A DNA stretch of 64,000 nucleotides from Diadema setosum (Eukaryota; Echinodermata; Echinoidea; Diadematoida; Diadematidae). The DNA lies in NCBI GenBank assembly GCA_033980235.1, contig CM067070.1, forward strand, positions 25,220,699 through 25,284,698, read 5' to 3'. A model generated the notes under the pieces. It worked only from the letters and a program-made list of their open reading frames with translations. It did not search any database and had not been told where the DNA came from. The translations under genes and the position numbers were made by a program. This document shows, piece after piece, positions 53,060 through 64,000 of the stretch; within the stretch, counting starts at the first letter, position 1; each line of letters begins with the position of its first letter.

Positions 53060-55160
53060 TCTCTCTTAGCATTATGATTTACATAACATTTACACTCCTC
53101 AATGTGCAGGATTATAAAATTCTTTGAAAAAATTTTAGCAAAAGTAATAAACAGAGTTTTGGGTGAAATGTTACACATAGATCATGCGGAATTATGACAA
53201 ACTGGACGAGAAGCTATACAATTCACAGACAATGTGATTTTCCATTGTTTGGCACACAGTTCTGATATCTATTTTATAGCTGTAGATTTTTATAAAGTCT
53301 ATGACTCGGCTTCGCAAAGTGTTGAAATAACTTGGATTTGGCCCTTCATTTTACATTGAAAATTTATTACTGTATAATAGTATTAAATTTTCAACTTAAG
53401 TGTATTTGTATAATATCATCACTTCTTAAAAGTGTATAAAGGTGTATATTGTTGAATTCATTGGTTATGCTTATTGCAATAGTAGAGTAAATGAGGTGTG
53501 TGTAATAATGGATGTTATTTTGATTTTGTATATTTATCACCGTATATGAAGTTTAGTGTTAGTATATATGTTAATATCGAATATACCGAGTGTGTTTTCT
53601 TCTGTACCCCTCAGTAGGACAGCTCCACCATGAGGGCGGAGCTGAGTATATAGGGCCATCCAGCCGCAATTTCATGTACTTTTGTGATAATTTCTCTGTA
53701 TCATTCAGTAAGCAATGTACTATATCTTTATTTTACAGAAATAAAATCAATCAATTCTTCTCTTCGATCAAGACAATTTACACAATATTAGTAGTTGTAT
53801 AATGAATGGAGGATAGCGGATAGTTTCAAAGTAAGGCGAATTTATCCAGGTGACAAATTCTCATCCCATAATCTGCTCTTAGACGTAATTGAAGTGTTGG
53901 CACGTGCTTTGAGTTAGGGAAAACATTTTATAACTAATTCTGGTGATTTTGAAGTAAAGCAAATATTGTATGGTGATGATATGACATCTTTTTATCAGAG
54001 ACAATGCTTTATAAGCATGTTGACAATATGTTTCATGTTTTGTTTTTGTATTTTTTTACATCAGTGGATGATCTTAATGTTAATGTGTTCTAAAACATTT
54101 TAAAGTCGGGAGTGTAGTCACAGATTTATTTGAATTAGAAAAAAAAAATTGAAAGGAACGCACATTTTGAGACGTTTCGCCAATTATCAGTTGCCTTCTT
54201 CGGGCAAATGAAGGTTGTTTTTTTTTAATTCAAATAATTATAACGATCTTATACTTCGACTTGATGAATGACAAGAATTTACACCAGTCTATTTTAGGGG
54301 TTATTTTCTTCATTACATATGAAAACGTAATGCATTCAATTACAAGGAAACATTGAGTAAAATGAAAAGATGTCGGATGGCGGAAATAAAGAGATCGTAC
54401 AATCATTAGGAAAATACTTATGCTTTATCTAAACTGAAGTATGTATCTTCGTGAAATTATTGTCCCGAGATGGCTTTTTGCTGAAATTCAAACATTTGTT
54501 TTGATCATTTTGATCATGTTAGGAATGGAAAAGATTGCATTTTATCAGAGCCATATACATACCATACTTATAAGGATGGTTAATTGAGGACTGTAAATTT
54601 TGAATTATTTGTAAAAATCCAAAGGGTAATTTGGTTGAAAAGACTCTTGTATGGAGAAGAAAATACGAGTTGGAAAATATACTTTCATGACAGTTTAGGT
54701 CAGTACAGGGTAGAAGTATCTTCTTTGCAACCTTGATGCAAAAAACAACAAAAACAAAAACAAAAACTCTAACTGGGGACTTCAGACATCTTTTTGTTTC
54801 TGTTCATTAATGTTACAAGCCTGGTAAAATTTATGCAACGCAGGAACGGAAAAAGAACCCAATCATATTCGATAGCAAAGATATTCTGAGAGGGAAAATG
54901 GCATCTGACGCAGATCTATACAGGCGAAATGTCTGCGTATCCTTTGGTACAAGTCTTTGACAAAGAATTCATAAGACTGATGACTTTTTTTTTCAAAGTT
55001 TGGGCTTAAGGATATAGTGAAAAAGTCGCGTACATCTGGAGCCTTTATCTTTATTTCAAGAAGTACTTTATTCAATGGGTTTGAAGTAGATATGAATGAG
55101 TACAGTTGTATATTTCAAAAATCATGACATCAAAAAGGTGAACAATCAAAGAAGACGTAA
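53060..55160 (+). mobile_element. Decayed L1/Tx1-like LINE reverse transcriptase
   Basis: Successive blocks in shifting frames match an L1-type RT. FTLLNVQDYKILEKILAKVI (near 53090-53150) leads to a QTGR block. FIAVDFYKVYDSASQ (53273-53316) is the 'DFxKAFDS' motif, followed by LGFGPSFYIENLL. FEVKQILYGDDMTSFYQ (about 53950-54000) is the catalytic YxDD box. VIWLKRLLYGEENTSWKIYF (54622-54690) matches the L1 C-terminal 'WLKRL ... NTSWK' region. Frameshifts and stops throughout mean it is dead. A foldback insert splits it at 54126-54240. Confidence 0.8.
54126..54240. mobile_element. Small foldback with Penelope-like hammerhead-type core
   Basis: The ends TTATTTGAATTAGAAAAAAA and its complement near 54221-54240 are inverted. 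On the minus strand the centre reads GAAGAAGGCAACTGATAATT then GGCGAAACGTCTC, resembling the CTGANGA...GAAAC core found in Penelope-like pseudo-LTRs. Confidence 0.5.
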
Positions 55161-56118
55161 TCACATTTTGTCTTTTTTAACAAAATTCATATAGATTAGA
55201 AATCAAAGATTTTGATTTCTCTGATTAGAAGTAAAGAAATTCGAGAGATATTTTTATGAGGCGTCAAACCTCGACACTTGTCGGAGAGCGTAGAGAATTT
55301 CAATACAACTAAACTTACCGGGCGAATTACCTGAATTACCTGAATTAGACTAATGCAGTCTAAAATTTGGTTCTGCTTTTCATAACTTATGAGTGTTTGT
55401 TTTGTCTTTTTTGTAATCAATGCTCAGAAACTCATCCGCATTTATTTGTGAAATATATTAATTTGAAGTGCTGACTTCGGCATTAAAAGGAAATGTTTCT
55501 TTAGATTGTTTACACTTCAGACACTTTGAATTTGATGTATATGAACAAAACTAATTTCACTGACACTGCATTCTTTCTATTTGCACTATGCAACACCTGT
55601 TTATTTAATTGCAATCTAGACCATTTCGAATAAACCACCAGCGAATCACTCACAAATGATTTCGTGTTGTGCCTGCTTTTATCTCAATGATTCTGTGAGG
55701 TGTATTTATCTGTTCAAAAAGTGTCGAACTGATTTTTTTTCCCAAAAAAAAAAAAAACAGTGAGGGATTAATGTACTTGAACATAACTTGAAGATGACGC
55801 GTACGGTGAATTTGCCTGATTTTCTGTATCTGTCTCAACCAGACTTGAATGATAATATGGTTTTGAATTGAATAATGGACGACATTGCTTATCCATGAAT
55901 ACTAGTATATTGTATATATCCGTTGTAGTTTATAAACCCACAAAACAATATATCACATGACATATTGTAACATGTACACATACGTTAGAAATTGGAGTGA
56001 AAAAAAAAAATCCTAGGCCTTCTCGTATTTCTGCTGGTCCTATATGGAGTCAGAGGAAATGCGTGTGTGTCTACATCCTCCTTGGGCAGCACGCCATTAC
56101 GTCATGCTAAGGTATCTG
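55161..56118. other. No feature seen
   Basis: AT-rich DNA with A runs at 55745-55757 and 56001-56010. Confidence 0.6.
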
Positions 56119-56635
56119 AATGCTTACTTGAAACTCTACAGAAGATCTGATATTCAGTAAGCGCTCATTCGGAGATCTTGATATCTTATACTGACAAAAA
56201 GGCTATTGGGCAAATGAGCTAACCAAGTCTAAGGATGGATAATCAGTTCAAAATGACTGCCATGGAGTTCTATATCACCTTGTTTCACACACACACACAC
56301 ACACATACACACACACATACATAGTGTACATGCAAACACACCTCTAGAAGACCGTATCAGGGCATTACCCCCCCCCCCCCCCCCCCCCGAAAATGCTTAC
56401 TTGAAACTCTACAGTAGATCTGAAATCAGTAAGCGCTCATTCGGAGATCTTGATATCTTATGCTGACAAAAAGGCTATTGGGCAAATGAGCTAACCAAGT
56501 CTAAGGATGGATAATCAGTTCAAAATGACTGCCATGGAGTTCTATATCACCTTGTTTCACACACACACACACACACATACACACACACACATGCAAACAC
56601 ACCTCTAGAAGACCGTATCAGGGCATTACCCCCCG
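56119..56635. repeat. Tandem duplication, ~273-bp unit
   Basis: The segment beginning AATGCTTACTTGAAACTCTA at 56119 repeats at 56392 almost unchanged. Each copy contains a CA microsatellite and ends in GGGCATTACCCC. A long C run sits at the junction. Confidence 0.92.
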
Positions 56636-56679
56636 AGGGCAATTACCCCCCGGCTAAATATTGGTTAGTAACAGGGGCA

Positions 56680-56960
56680 GATCTAGGAATCTTGCAAAGG
56701 GGAGGCGCCTCTACAAAATTAAAGGGGGGCGCAAGCCCCCCCCCCCCCCTCCATTTTTACATTTCTTTTGTTTTAAAAAAATATAAAGAGTGGGCGCGCG
56801 CCCAGTGAGTGCTCCCCCCCCCCCCCCCCCCCCCCCCCCCCTTTAGGGTTAGAGTTTGGGTTAGGGTTAGGATTAGGTTCAGGATTAGGATTGTGGTTTG
56901 GGTCAGGGAAAGAGTCCAGGGTAATTGCCCAGGGGTCAATTGCCCTAGTAGACCCTTAGA
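56680..56960. mobile_element. GGCAGATCTAGG-ended element with TTAGGG-like tract
   Basis: GGGGCAGATCTAGGAATC at 56683 resembles the element end at 21497. C/G runs (56737-56750, 56815-56840) and degenerate TTAGGG repeats (56843-56885) follow. The boundaries are unclear. Confidence 0.45.
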
Positions 56961-58319
56961 AGACATCAAAGCAATCATACAAATACACTCACACCTTCAC
57001 ACTTCAGATCACAATGTATTTGGAAATAAAGGATTGTGATGTTTAGAGAAGCTGTGTAGTATTCAACAGTGCAGCTGTTAATATTTTGCCTTTTGCTGAC
57101 ATCGTGTGTAAGTCTTTACAATATGTAGAACATTAGATATTTTGATTCAACTTAAACAAAAGGAATGGAAGCAAACATATTTATCATCCTGTGACCATGT
57201 GTTTTTCTTGCTTGGTTTGTTTATTCTAATACAATCCTTTATTCTAATACAAGGCCTTAGCATCCATTGCATATTCAATGAAATTAAATTTAAAACTATC
57301 TGTACTTCTTGATGTAACCTTTTTTACATGATAATACATTTTGAATGTATCATAAAAAGCAGACAGCCAGACCCTCATAGAAATCATGCCCGCCTTAGCA
57401 GGTGCTCTGAGGCCACGGGAAGGGGCGGATCTAGGAGTTGGTGTCACTTCCGGGTTGAATAGAGGATTTTTGAAAATGAAAAGACCTTATGTAAAACACC
57501 TTATCACGAAATTCTACCAAAGAAAAGGTGTCCTAGAAAAACTGCTAAAAATGCAATTTCACGTTTGTTTTATGGTCTGCAACTCAAGGAAAATGTACAG
57601 TACAACAAAATTTGCTCTGCATATTAAAAACTTAAGACTGACAATGTTGACCCATTTCACCTTATTTAAAGTCCTCACATAAAATTGGGGTGTGTGACTT
57701 TTTGTTGGTTTTTTGATGGATGGTCACATGATTATTATGTGAAGTGAGTGAATGCAGACATATTATCAGAAAACATCAAAGAAGTCTGATGAAAAGCGGA
57801 CAATCCGTTCAGAGTTAAGAATTTGTAATGTTTTGGTACTATCATTGCTGGATAAGAAGATGACAACAATATGTGATGTCACAGTAGGACAACGATGTCA
57901 AGAAAATATAAAGAGACTTTCACAAAATTTCACTTTTGATATTCATTTCATGTGTCTGACATGCGTAGAGGGTAGAAAGATTTCCCCTGCCTTCTGAATG
58001 AGCTAAGCCAGGTTCCCGTTTATCATGCCAGAAAAATTCATCACTTTTGAACACTTGCCTGACAGTCCTCAAACTTGAATGATACGTTCTACAATATATC
58101 TCCACATTCACTCGATCCACATGAATATTTGGAGTAAATTCCCCTTGAATATGCCAAAATTTACAATACTATTAAACAAACTATCTTAAATTTATAACAT
58201 GCCTTCTGTATCCTGTACATGCTTTCATATTTCTAACATGCAAAACGTTACCATGTCACTGCTTCCTGTCTGCTTCACATGCAAAGAATAAACATGAAAA
58301 TAAGAGTTGATATTATATA
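56961..58319. other. No gene seen
   Basis: It holds a short GGGGCGGATCTAGGAG fragment (57422-57437) related to the element at 56680. The rest is AT-rich without recognisable features. Confidence 0.55.
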
Positions 58320-58499
58320 GATGATGACTGGCGGGGGAGGGAACATACCGAATGTTCCACCCGAAGGGTTTAAAATTCTATTCAGGGAGGTTATAAGTCC
58401 CAAGATGAAGTCGAGGGACTTATAGCCTCACGAAAATAGCATTTCAAACCCTGAGGGTTGAACGTTTGGTATGTTCCCGACAACAAAAGTCATCATCTG
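58320..58499. mobile_element. Foldback MITE, ~180 bp
   Basis: The arms are inverted copies: GATGATGACT at the left and AGTCATCATC at the right, with GGGAACATACC/GGTATGTTCCC and GGACTTATA/TATAAGTCCC inside. TA-rich DNA flanks both ends. Confidence 0.86.
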
Positions 58500-59742
58500 T
58501 TATATTATATGGGTTAGTCAAATCTGCTTTTTTACATTGTATGGAATAGGCAAATTCCTCCTATCGATTGCATGAAAAATATGATCGTTCAATCGTTTGG
58601 TGTTTGTCATTTGTTACGTGAAAATGTTTTCCCATGGGAGAACATTACAAAAATTTTCTGCCCATGGGCGAACATAACCAATGTGCCTCCATCACGTGAC
58701 TGTGTTTAGCCACTCACTAACCAGTATTTGACTAACCCATTTAATGTCACAGATTACTCCTCTGTGAGTCCACTTCATGTGCTTTGGTCAGTAACATTTT
58801 GAATATTGCACTGGATTCACATTTCACAGTCCCATTGCACTATGAAAGATAGTTGTGAAAATTATGTACACATGTACAAACAAAATCGCAAAACATTTAG
58901 AAAAATGAAAAAGGAAAATCTGATGCTCTTTCACAAAAATTAAATAATATGAGGAGTTTACATACAGACCACCTTGCATAACTCACTCTTTCATGAATAT
59001 TACTCTGTAAAGATCCATGCATGATTTTGGATTAGTCCTGATTCAATTACCACTTCAATTACTTTTGTCCATCCATCTTTTCTATTTCATTTACAATAAT
59101 TATTTGACTAGATATTTATTTTTGTGAATTTTGTGAGTCAATTGCTGTTTGCGAATTTGAAAGCATGCAAAAATATTAACTCTGATCCCAACAAAAAAGT
59201 GGCATGCACTCATTTATTTCTCTGTTCAGTACTTACTTCACAATTATGAATCTAACCACTTGCGAAACTGTCAGGAAGTCCTGATTTGCAAAAAAATAGA
59301 CTCTTATCGAAGTATATGGCATACACAGGATTCTTCAGAAGAGAGTCTGGAAGGTAATCTTGAACATGTGACACAATATGATTGACCTGTGACCTTAGGA
59401 TGTGACTATGCAAAACACTGCACCCTAAACACCCTCAGGATGCATCTGTGATGCACGTAGAACAAGGCTAATGCCAGTAAAGAGGTCCGCAGCAAGTTAT
59501 TGCTCTCAATCCAAAGCATGGCTTCCCAATCGCGGTGCTTTGCAACATTGTTGTGATGGTTTGGGTGCGATCTGCTTAGAATGGAGCGGAACATTTTGCC
59601 TGTCATGACGTGGTGAACGAATGGAGTCGCGACTACATCTCTGAGCAAAGGTTGGACACAAAAGGAGCGCCGATTCAAAATCATTTGTCACAAGCAAATG
59701 TTGAAGGCAAGCAGTAACATTTTGTGTCGGATGGCAGATGCT
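58500..59742. other. No gene seen; may include the 3' UTR of the minus-strand gene
   Basis: AT-rich DNA followed from about 59400 by a less AT-rich stretch. Minus-strand frames here match no known protein. The stretch lies downstream of the minus-strand stop codon, so part of it could be 3' UTR. Confidence 0.45.
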
Positions 59743-59947
59743 GTAAAACAAGGAATGTTCGCGTGCATTCTAATTTCACGAATTTTGCGAGAGCTAAGAT
59801 TCGTGAAATCAGAATGCACCAAATGCTCTTGTCTACACTATTTGCATTGAATGTCAGAGGTACTTCGCGAAAATTTCATGCCGCGAAAAAGTCCTTCTGC
59901 TCCAATTCGCGATAATTTCGTGCCGCTAAAATTTTTTGTTTTACACT
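59743..59947. mobile_element. GTAAAACA-ended MITE, ~205 bp
   Basis: The inverted ends are GTAAAACAAGGAAT on the left and AAATTTTTTGTTTTACA on the right. TTCGCGAAAATTTC and ATTCGCGATAATTTCG words recur inside, with an inner inverted pair around GTGCATTCT/AGAATGCAC. Confidence 0.72.
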
Positions 59948-60055
59948 GACCAACAAATGCCATTTTGATCTCAGAGTCTCGCCCTCACCCTCAGTGGGCA
60001 AAACAAAAAGAGCCCTCGGATTGATTCTGCTTTCTTCTAGAGCCATTCAATTTCT

Positions 60056-60218
60056 TCATCCTGATTCCTGGGCCAGCATCTGAATCAGTTGTGCCTTCAG
60101 GAGAGCTGTTGTCAGCCCCTGAACCTGCGCTGCCTGCCTGGGGGCATCACGCTGGCTACTGAGTTGGTTCTTGGTCAGATTCTCATTGATATGAAGAGTT
60201 TGCAGCAGGTTCAACGCA
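60056..60218 (-). CDS. Minus-strand gene, last coding exon (C-terminus)
   Basis: On the minus strand, acceptor TGAATTATTTTGCAG precedes a 163-nt exon that takes phase 2 from exon 62278-62339 and ends in TGA (plus strand 60056-60058). It codes for ALNLLQTLHINENLTKNQLS followed by an Ala/Gln/Leu-rich helix (AAQVQGLTTALLKAQLIQML). The composition is strongly helical and has no signal or membrane segment, so the product is probably intracellular. I do not recognise the family; large trafficking or solenoid proteins often end this way. A MITE lies 21 bp upstream of this exon. Confidence 0.8.
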
Positions 60219-60239
60219 CTGCAAAATAATTCAGATGTA

Positions 60240-60429
60240 CAGTACAATAAATTCCTGTTATAACAAAGTCGTCGGGACCGGTGGTTTTCTTTCCTTATAT
60301 TGAAATTTCGTTATAACCGAACAAATACACAATAAATACCATAGAGAGGATAATATTACGGCCTGGATTTTTACTTCGTTGTAACAGATATTTCGTTTTA
60401 AGTGTGTTCATTGTAACATGAGCGCACTG
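60240..60429. mobile_element. CAGT-ended Tigger/pogo-like MITE, 190 bp
   Basis: The left end CAGTACAATAAATTCCTGTTATAAC and the right end GTTCATTGTAACATGAGCGC then ACTG are inverted in the CAGT...GTTATAACGAA style of mariner/Tigger non-autonomous elements. TTATAAC and CGTTATAACCGA recur inside. Confidence 0.75.
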
Positions 60430-60820
60430 TAGTAGCTGTTTCACGTTTTAGGGAAAGGTATCATTCAACACTGCAATCTTGATTTTAAATGACATCTGAT
60501 TTGATTTGATATGATTTGATTTCTGCATTTTTCACATAGTGAATAAAGCATTTCCAAGAATACGTACTTCAAGGTACACTTACATGGTATCAGAAGATTA
60601 ATTGTATACAAAGCATACAATATGTACGGAATGTAATATCAAACATGAACACCTATTAAAATCATATATATTTGAAATTATTATTCAAAGAAAGAAATGT
60701 AGAAGGCTGCGATTATAAGTGAAAGTGTGGCTTAAGCTAGAGTCACACACGGCCGGGTCATAAAATGGATTTGATCCGGGTGAAAATGAGCCGGATTAGT
60801 CCTGGAATGGAGGGCAACTT

Positions 60821-61347
60821 ATGCTACAGTCACACACGGCCGGATTTCAAACCAGGTCCATAAGAAATTAAAACCGTATCATCCCCGTTCAAGCCGTAGA
60901 GACCTGGATTGACCTGTATCAAACCAAAAAAAAAAATCAGCTTTAAAATCCTTAACTGAGTCCTTTTCGACCCCTATCGACCCGTGTCAACCCGCTTCGA
61001 CCCGTACCGACCCGGATGTAAACCTTGTCATCAACCGTTGCATGAAGGCAATGCAGTATACGGCAAGGGTCCATACGGTTTTACGCTGCGGGTTGCAGCG
61101 GGTCGATGGGAGTCAATGCGGTTTGAACCGGGTCAATTCAGATATCAATACGGAATTGAAATATGTGAGAAAAATTTGAACATGACCAGAAATTTTTCAC
61201 CGCCATATCGTAGCCCCCGAAATCCATCAGGAATTGACATGGGTTACGATGTGGGTCAATGCGGGTCTCTACGGCCCGAACTGGGTCGATACGGTTTTAA
61301 TTCCTTATGGACCCTGTACGAAATCCGGCCGTGTGTGACTCTAGCAT
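60821..61347. mobile_element. Foldback element ending in CACACACGGCCGGAT
   Basis: ATGCTACAGTCACACACGGC at 60821 pairs with the complementary end at 61347, followed inward by GGTCCATAAG/CTTATGGACC and GAGACC/GGTCTC. An extra partial end (60735-60820) sits directly upstream, indicating a nested or repeated insertion. The interior has many GACCCG/CGGGTC words. No coding sequence. Confidence 0.84.
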
Positions 61348-62277
61348 TTTATGGTGGCCTCTAAAAACATGCATATGAAGATCTGAAAATGTAAATGAGT
61401 AATCTCAGTTAAATCAGAAGCTATTGTATATGGAAATAAAATCTTATCCCAATCAATATGCATAAGCCTTTTCGCATTTGTTAATGTGCAAGAATGGCTT
61501 GGCTATGCACTATATATAAAAACAATGCCTGGTAAACGGGGTGATGTGTGAGCAAAATGTGTGGACAAATTTTTGAGGAAGTAGACACCAGTGAACAAAT
61601 AACCGCCAAATTTTTTTTTTTTTTAATGTTGATATATGATGTTTGGAAATCTGATCATTTATATCATATATTTCTGTACTGTGAAAGATATTTGTTTGTT
61701 TTCTTGCTTTGTAAGTATTTAGTCGATCCTCGATCATGGGCCAATACTCTCAGGATTAAATCTTTCTGTGCCATGGCATAAACCCCCTGTGCCACATTAT
61801 TTTTGAGACACCAACGTTGTCATGCTTTGGGAAAACATTCTGTTTTTCAAATCCATGTAACTTTTATAGATTGCTGTTTCACTGGACCTGTAGTGAGCAA
61901 AGGTGTAGAGAAAATGCTAACCTTTACTTTGATGTAAATTGTATGACAATATGTTATTGGTTTTCTTTCAAATGACCAGGAACTACATTATTGCAAAAAG
62001 GCATGACTTTTGCACACAAAATAGTGACAGAAATTTAGATTTTACACAGAAATTCGGTAAGGGAACACCGCGTGCTAGTTAATCACCATATAAAATGTGA
62101 GCTACAATATATGTGAGAGGAACGAAATCACGAGAAAAGCTTTCATTGTACTGTGGCCTCTGGTGACTTATCGATCCGTTTGGGCAGGTTTGTGCGTTTG
62201 AGTAGAATATGTGAAGTTGGCATGCCGTCGACTGAGTCAGGCGTGCGAACGTGGCACATAAAGAGCTAAACACTTAC

Positions 62278-62339
62278 GAGACAGATGATGGAAGACATGC
62301 CCACAGATCACTGTTGTACCGTTGCATGGCTGAGCTGTC
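62278..62339 (-). CDS. Minus-strand gene, internal exon
   Basis: This 62-nt minus-strand exon has acceptor CTTTTTCTCCTTCAG and donor GTAAGT. It takes phase 0 from exon 63053-63203 and gives phase 2 to the last exon. It codes for DSSAMQRYNSDLWACLPSSV plus a split Ser. Both splice sites are strong and the frame continues through both neighbours, which supports it despite its size. Confidence 0.8.
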
Positions 62340-62529
62340 CTGAAGGAGAAAAAGAGTAGGCACACTTTCAGTCAACACTTGTGCCATTTCAAATCTAGTG
62401 GAAACTAGAAGTAAGCTGGAAGCAAATAAGAATGGATATTTGAAATTTATGAAACCCAGAAATCAACTGAAACTACAAATGTTGGTGTGGTCTCCCAGAG
62501 TAGGTTTGTGGTAAGGTTCCAGCTCATTA

Positions 62530-62720
62530 ATGCTCCTGCGACAATTGCTCCAATGAAATATCTGCACGCTAAGTCACACATAAATTTCACCCACAAACAT
62601 AACCCTAACCCCAATCCTAATCCTAACATCAAACTAAACTTAAAACCATGTCACAACCTTAACCCTATTAAATCCTATAAAGTCCCTTGGGAAAATAAGA
62701 CCGGAGCCATTGTCGCACAG
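62530..62720. mobile_element. MITE with telomere-like core, copy 2
   Basis: The ends ATGCTCCTGCGACAATTGCT and GGAGCCATTGTCGCACAG are inverted. It shares AAATATCTGCACGCT, the CCTAATCCTAAC core and AAGACCGGAGC with copy 1 at 48352-48561. It lies in the intron upstream of exon 62278-62339. Confidence 0.82.
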
Positions 62721-63052
62721 ACAATTGTTTCATGAGATTGGTAAAAAGTTGAAGTGCAACGTTTAAAAGATTGATGGCACAATCCCATATGTGTATATTC
62801 TTTGAACTAGATTTCATTTGGATGGCTAAACTGTTTCATTCTAGCCATCCAGAAAGTGTAGATTCATTTACATGTAATAGAAATATCAATTCAGTTGGCT
62901 CATTGCAGGAGCCAGCCAGAGATGTCATCCCACAAAGGATCAAAGTGCTCTTAAAACAGAAAGACTGCATTCCTAAATAATCAATTTCTTGAGACCATGC
63001 CATGCACAAGGGCGCTAGTGTTCAAAGATGTAACCCGGTGTGACTAACTCAC

Positions 63053-63203
63053 GGTCAAGATGGCGCAGAGCAGGACATGGAACAACTCTCGGTGAGACAG
63101 GTCATTCTGCGGGACGTGGTGCTTTACAACGTCGATAGCAGCCTCCCACATGGCATGGCTGAGCAGAAGCTGTAGCGCCCTCATTGACCCATGATCTTTA
63201 TCA
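63053..63203 (-). CDS. Minus-strand gene, internal exon
   Basis: This 151-nt minus-strand exon has acceptor TTGGTTCTTTCCAG and donor GTGAGT, phase 2 in and phase 0 out. It codes for about 50 residues, including MRALQLLLSHAMWEAAIDVV and LSHRELFHVLLCAILT. The Leu/Ala-rich helical pattern with a central Trp resembles alpha-solenoid repeats of vesicle-trafficking proteins, but I cannot name the family. Upstream exons must lie beyond 64000 or be unrecognised in 63204-64000. Confidence 0.82.
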
Positions 63204-64000
63204 CTGGAAAGAACCAAGAGGTCAAAGGTTATGGAGGCTGATAAAGGTCTACACTTAGCATGTCAATTCACTTCAACTCAATCCAACTTGGACCCTCCAA
63301 AATGAGAGTATAATCATGGGATCATTAACTGGTCTTAAATCAAATGTATTGTTTGGAGTAAACTGCAAAAAGCAAAATAATACGAGATATTGTGCTGAGA
63401 AAAAAACTCATTTCGAGTTACTGATTTTGCGAAATTGAGTTCCCAATGAATCAAGACAGCAACTATTTTTAATAGGAGCAAAAGAGGATAGTTAAATTTT
63501 ATCATAGTTCATATCTCTCACATATCATCATAAACTTGTGAGATGTTTGTGATGGCTCTTCATCCCATCCTCTTTCCCTGAGCTAAGGTCAATCAAACAG
63601 TCAGTCATCTCTCACATTCAAGTTTGCAACCAATCTGGCGAAAATGAATATCAAAGGTATAGTTTACCTTTGGCAGTAGTGATTTTAAAGAATGTTCAAG
63701 ATATCTTATTTGATGCATATGTGTAGGTCAGTTGTATCACAAAACATCCTACCATGTTAAAATTTTGCAAGAAAGCCTAAAATATGAGGAGATATCACTA
63801 TTTTTCTCAATAAACCATAACTGTAAACAGTTAAATCTAGAAGCATTTTTATTATAACTATTGGTCACATTTTGTATAGTTAACAATTTACATTAATTAT
63901 ACTGATTCAAATTTTTACATTGGTTGTATCTATCCCTAACTCACAATTTAAAACTATTTTGAAGCACTACTACAAAGCTGGGTTTTTGTTTCATCTGCAA
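63204..64000. other. No exon seen; probably intron of the minus-strand gene
   Basis: AT-rich DNA without recognised coding segments or repeats up to the window end. Confidence 0.5.

Larger units (their letters stand above)
60219..62277 (-). other. Intron of the minus-strand gene
   Basis: This intron lies between the last two coding exons. It holds a CAGT-ended MITE (60240-60429) right beside the acceptor, a foldback (60821-61347) and AT-rich DNA from 61348 to 62277 with nothing recognised. Confidence 0.75.

Noticed and set aside
59406..59751. Minus-strand frames as an additional exon
   Set aside because: They lie downstream of the stop codon of the minus-strand gene, two frames overlap without similarity to any family, and no splice acceptor in phase was found.

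Overview
The window is animal nuclear DNA. Coding sequence sits in short exons with GT/AG splice sites, separated by AT-rich introns full of mobile-element debris: inverted-repeat (foldback/MITE) elements, a Penelope-like element, non-LTR retrotransposon remnants, microsatellites and long homopolymers. The main gene is of a type expected in invertebrate deuterostomes. I infer a marine deuterostome, most likely an echinoderm, but no marker gene here proves the species.

The dominant gene is on the plus strand at about 8547-50016. Fourteen exons join in one open frame, with no stop at any junction, into a predicted receptor of about 1757 residues. The order is a possible signal peptide, then six EGF-like domains alternating strictly with five divergent CUB-like domains. 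Each of these is one symmetric phase 1-1 exon, except that the first EGF exon may also carry the start codon. One 2.6 kb exon follows, holding a somatomedin B domain, a long cysteine-containing ectodomain and transmembrane helices 1-5. Two short exons carry helices 6-7 and the cytoplasmic tail. The 7TM part looks like the secretin superfamily, Methuselah-like rather than a GPS-cleaved adhesion receptor. Many exons have no in-frame start codon or are read in another frame by simple ORF calling.

A second gene runs on the minus strand at the right end. Its last three exons (63203-63053, 62339-62278, 60218-60056) join in phase and end in a stop codon, giving a 124-residue C-terminus that I cannot name. 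Its 5' part lies beyond the window.

Layout: 1-8.4 kb holds a GC-rich patch, a decayed Ty1/copia-like tail, a palindrome and a 4.1 kb terminal-inverted-repeat (TIR) element. From 8.5 to 30.2 kb lie exons 1-9 with introns rich in foldback elements, a LINE fragment and a Penelope-like element. From 30.2 to 42.8 kb is one 12.6 kb intron built from a tRNA-like foldback, a 4.8 kb TIR element, a 3.9 kb inverted-arm element and a 1 kb element carrying nuclear-receptor-like sites. From 42.8 to 50.3 kb are the last CUB, last EGF and receptor exons and two candidate poly(A) signals. From 50.3 to 59.9 kb there is no gene, only a decayed L1/Tx1-like LINE, a tandem duplication and MITEs. From 60 to 64 kb lies the 3' end of the minus-strand gene.

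The best candidate for something undescribed is the receptor: an EGF/CUB-like array fused to SMB and a Methuselah-like 7TM. The next best are three separate 2-5 kb elements that each carry about ten dispersed copies of their own short motif.
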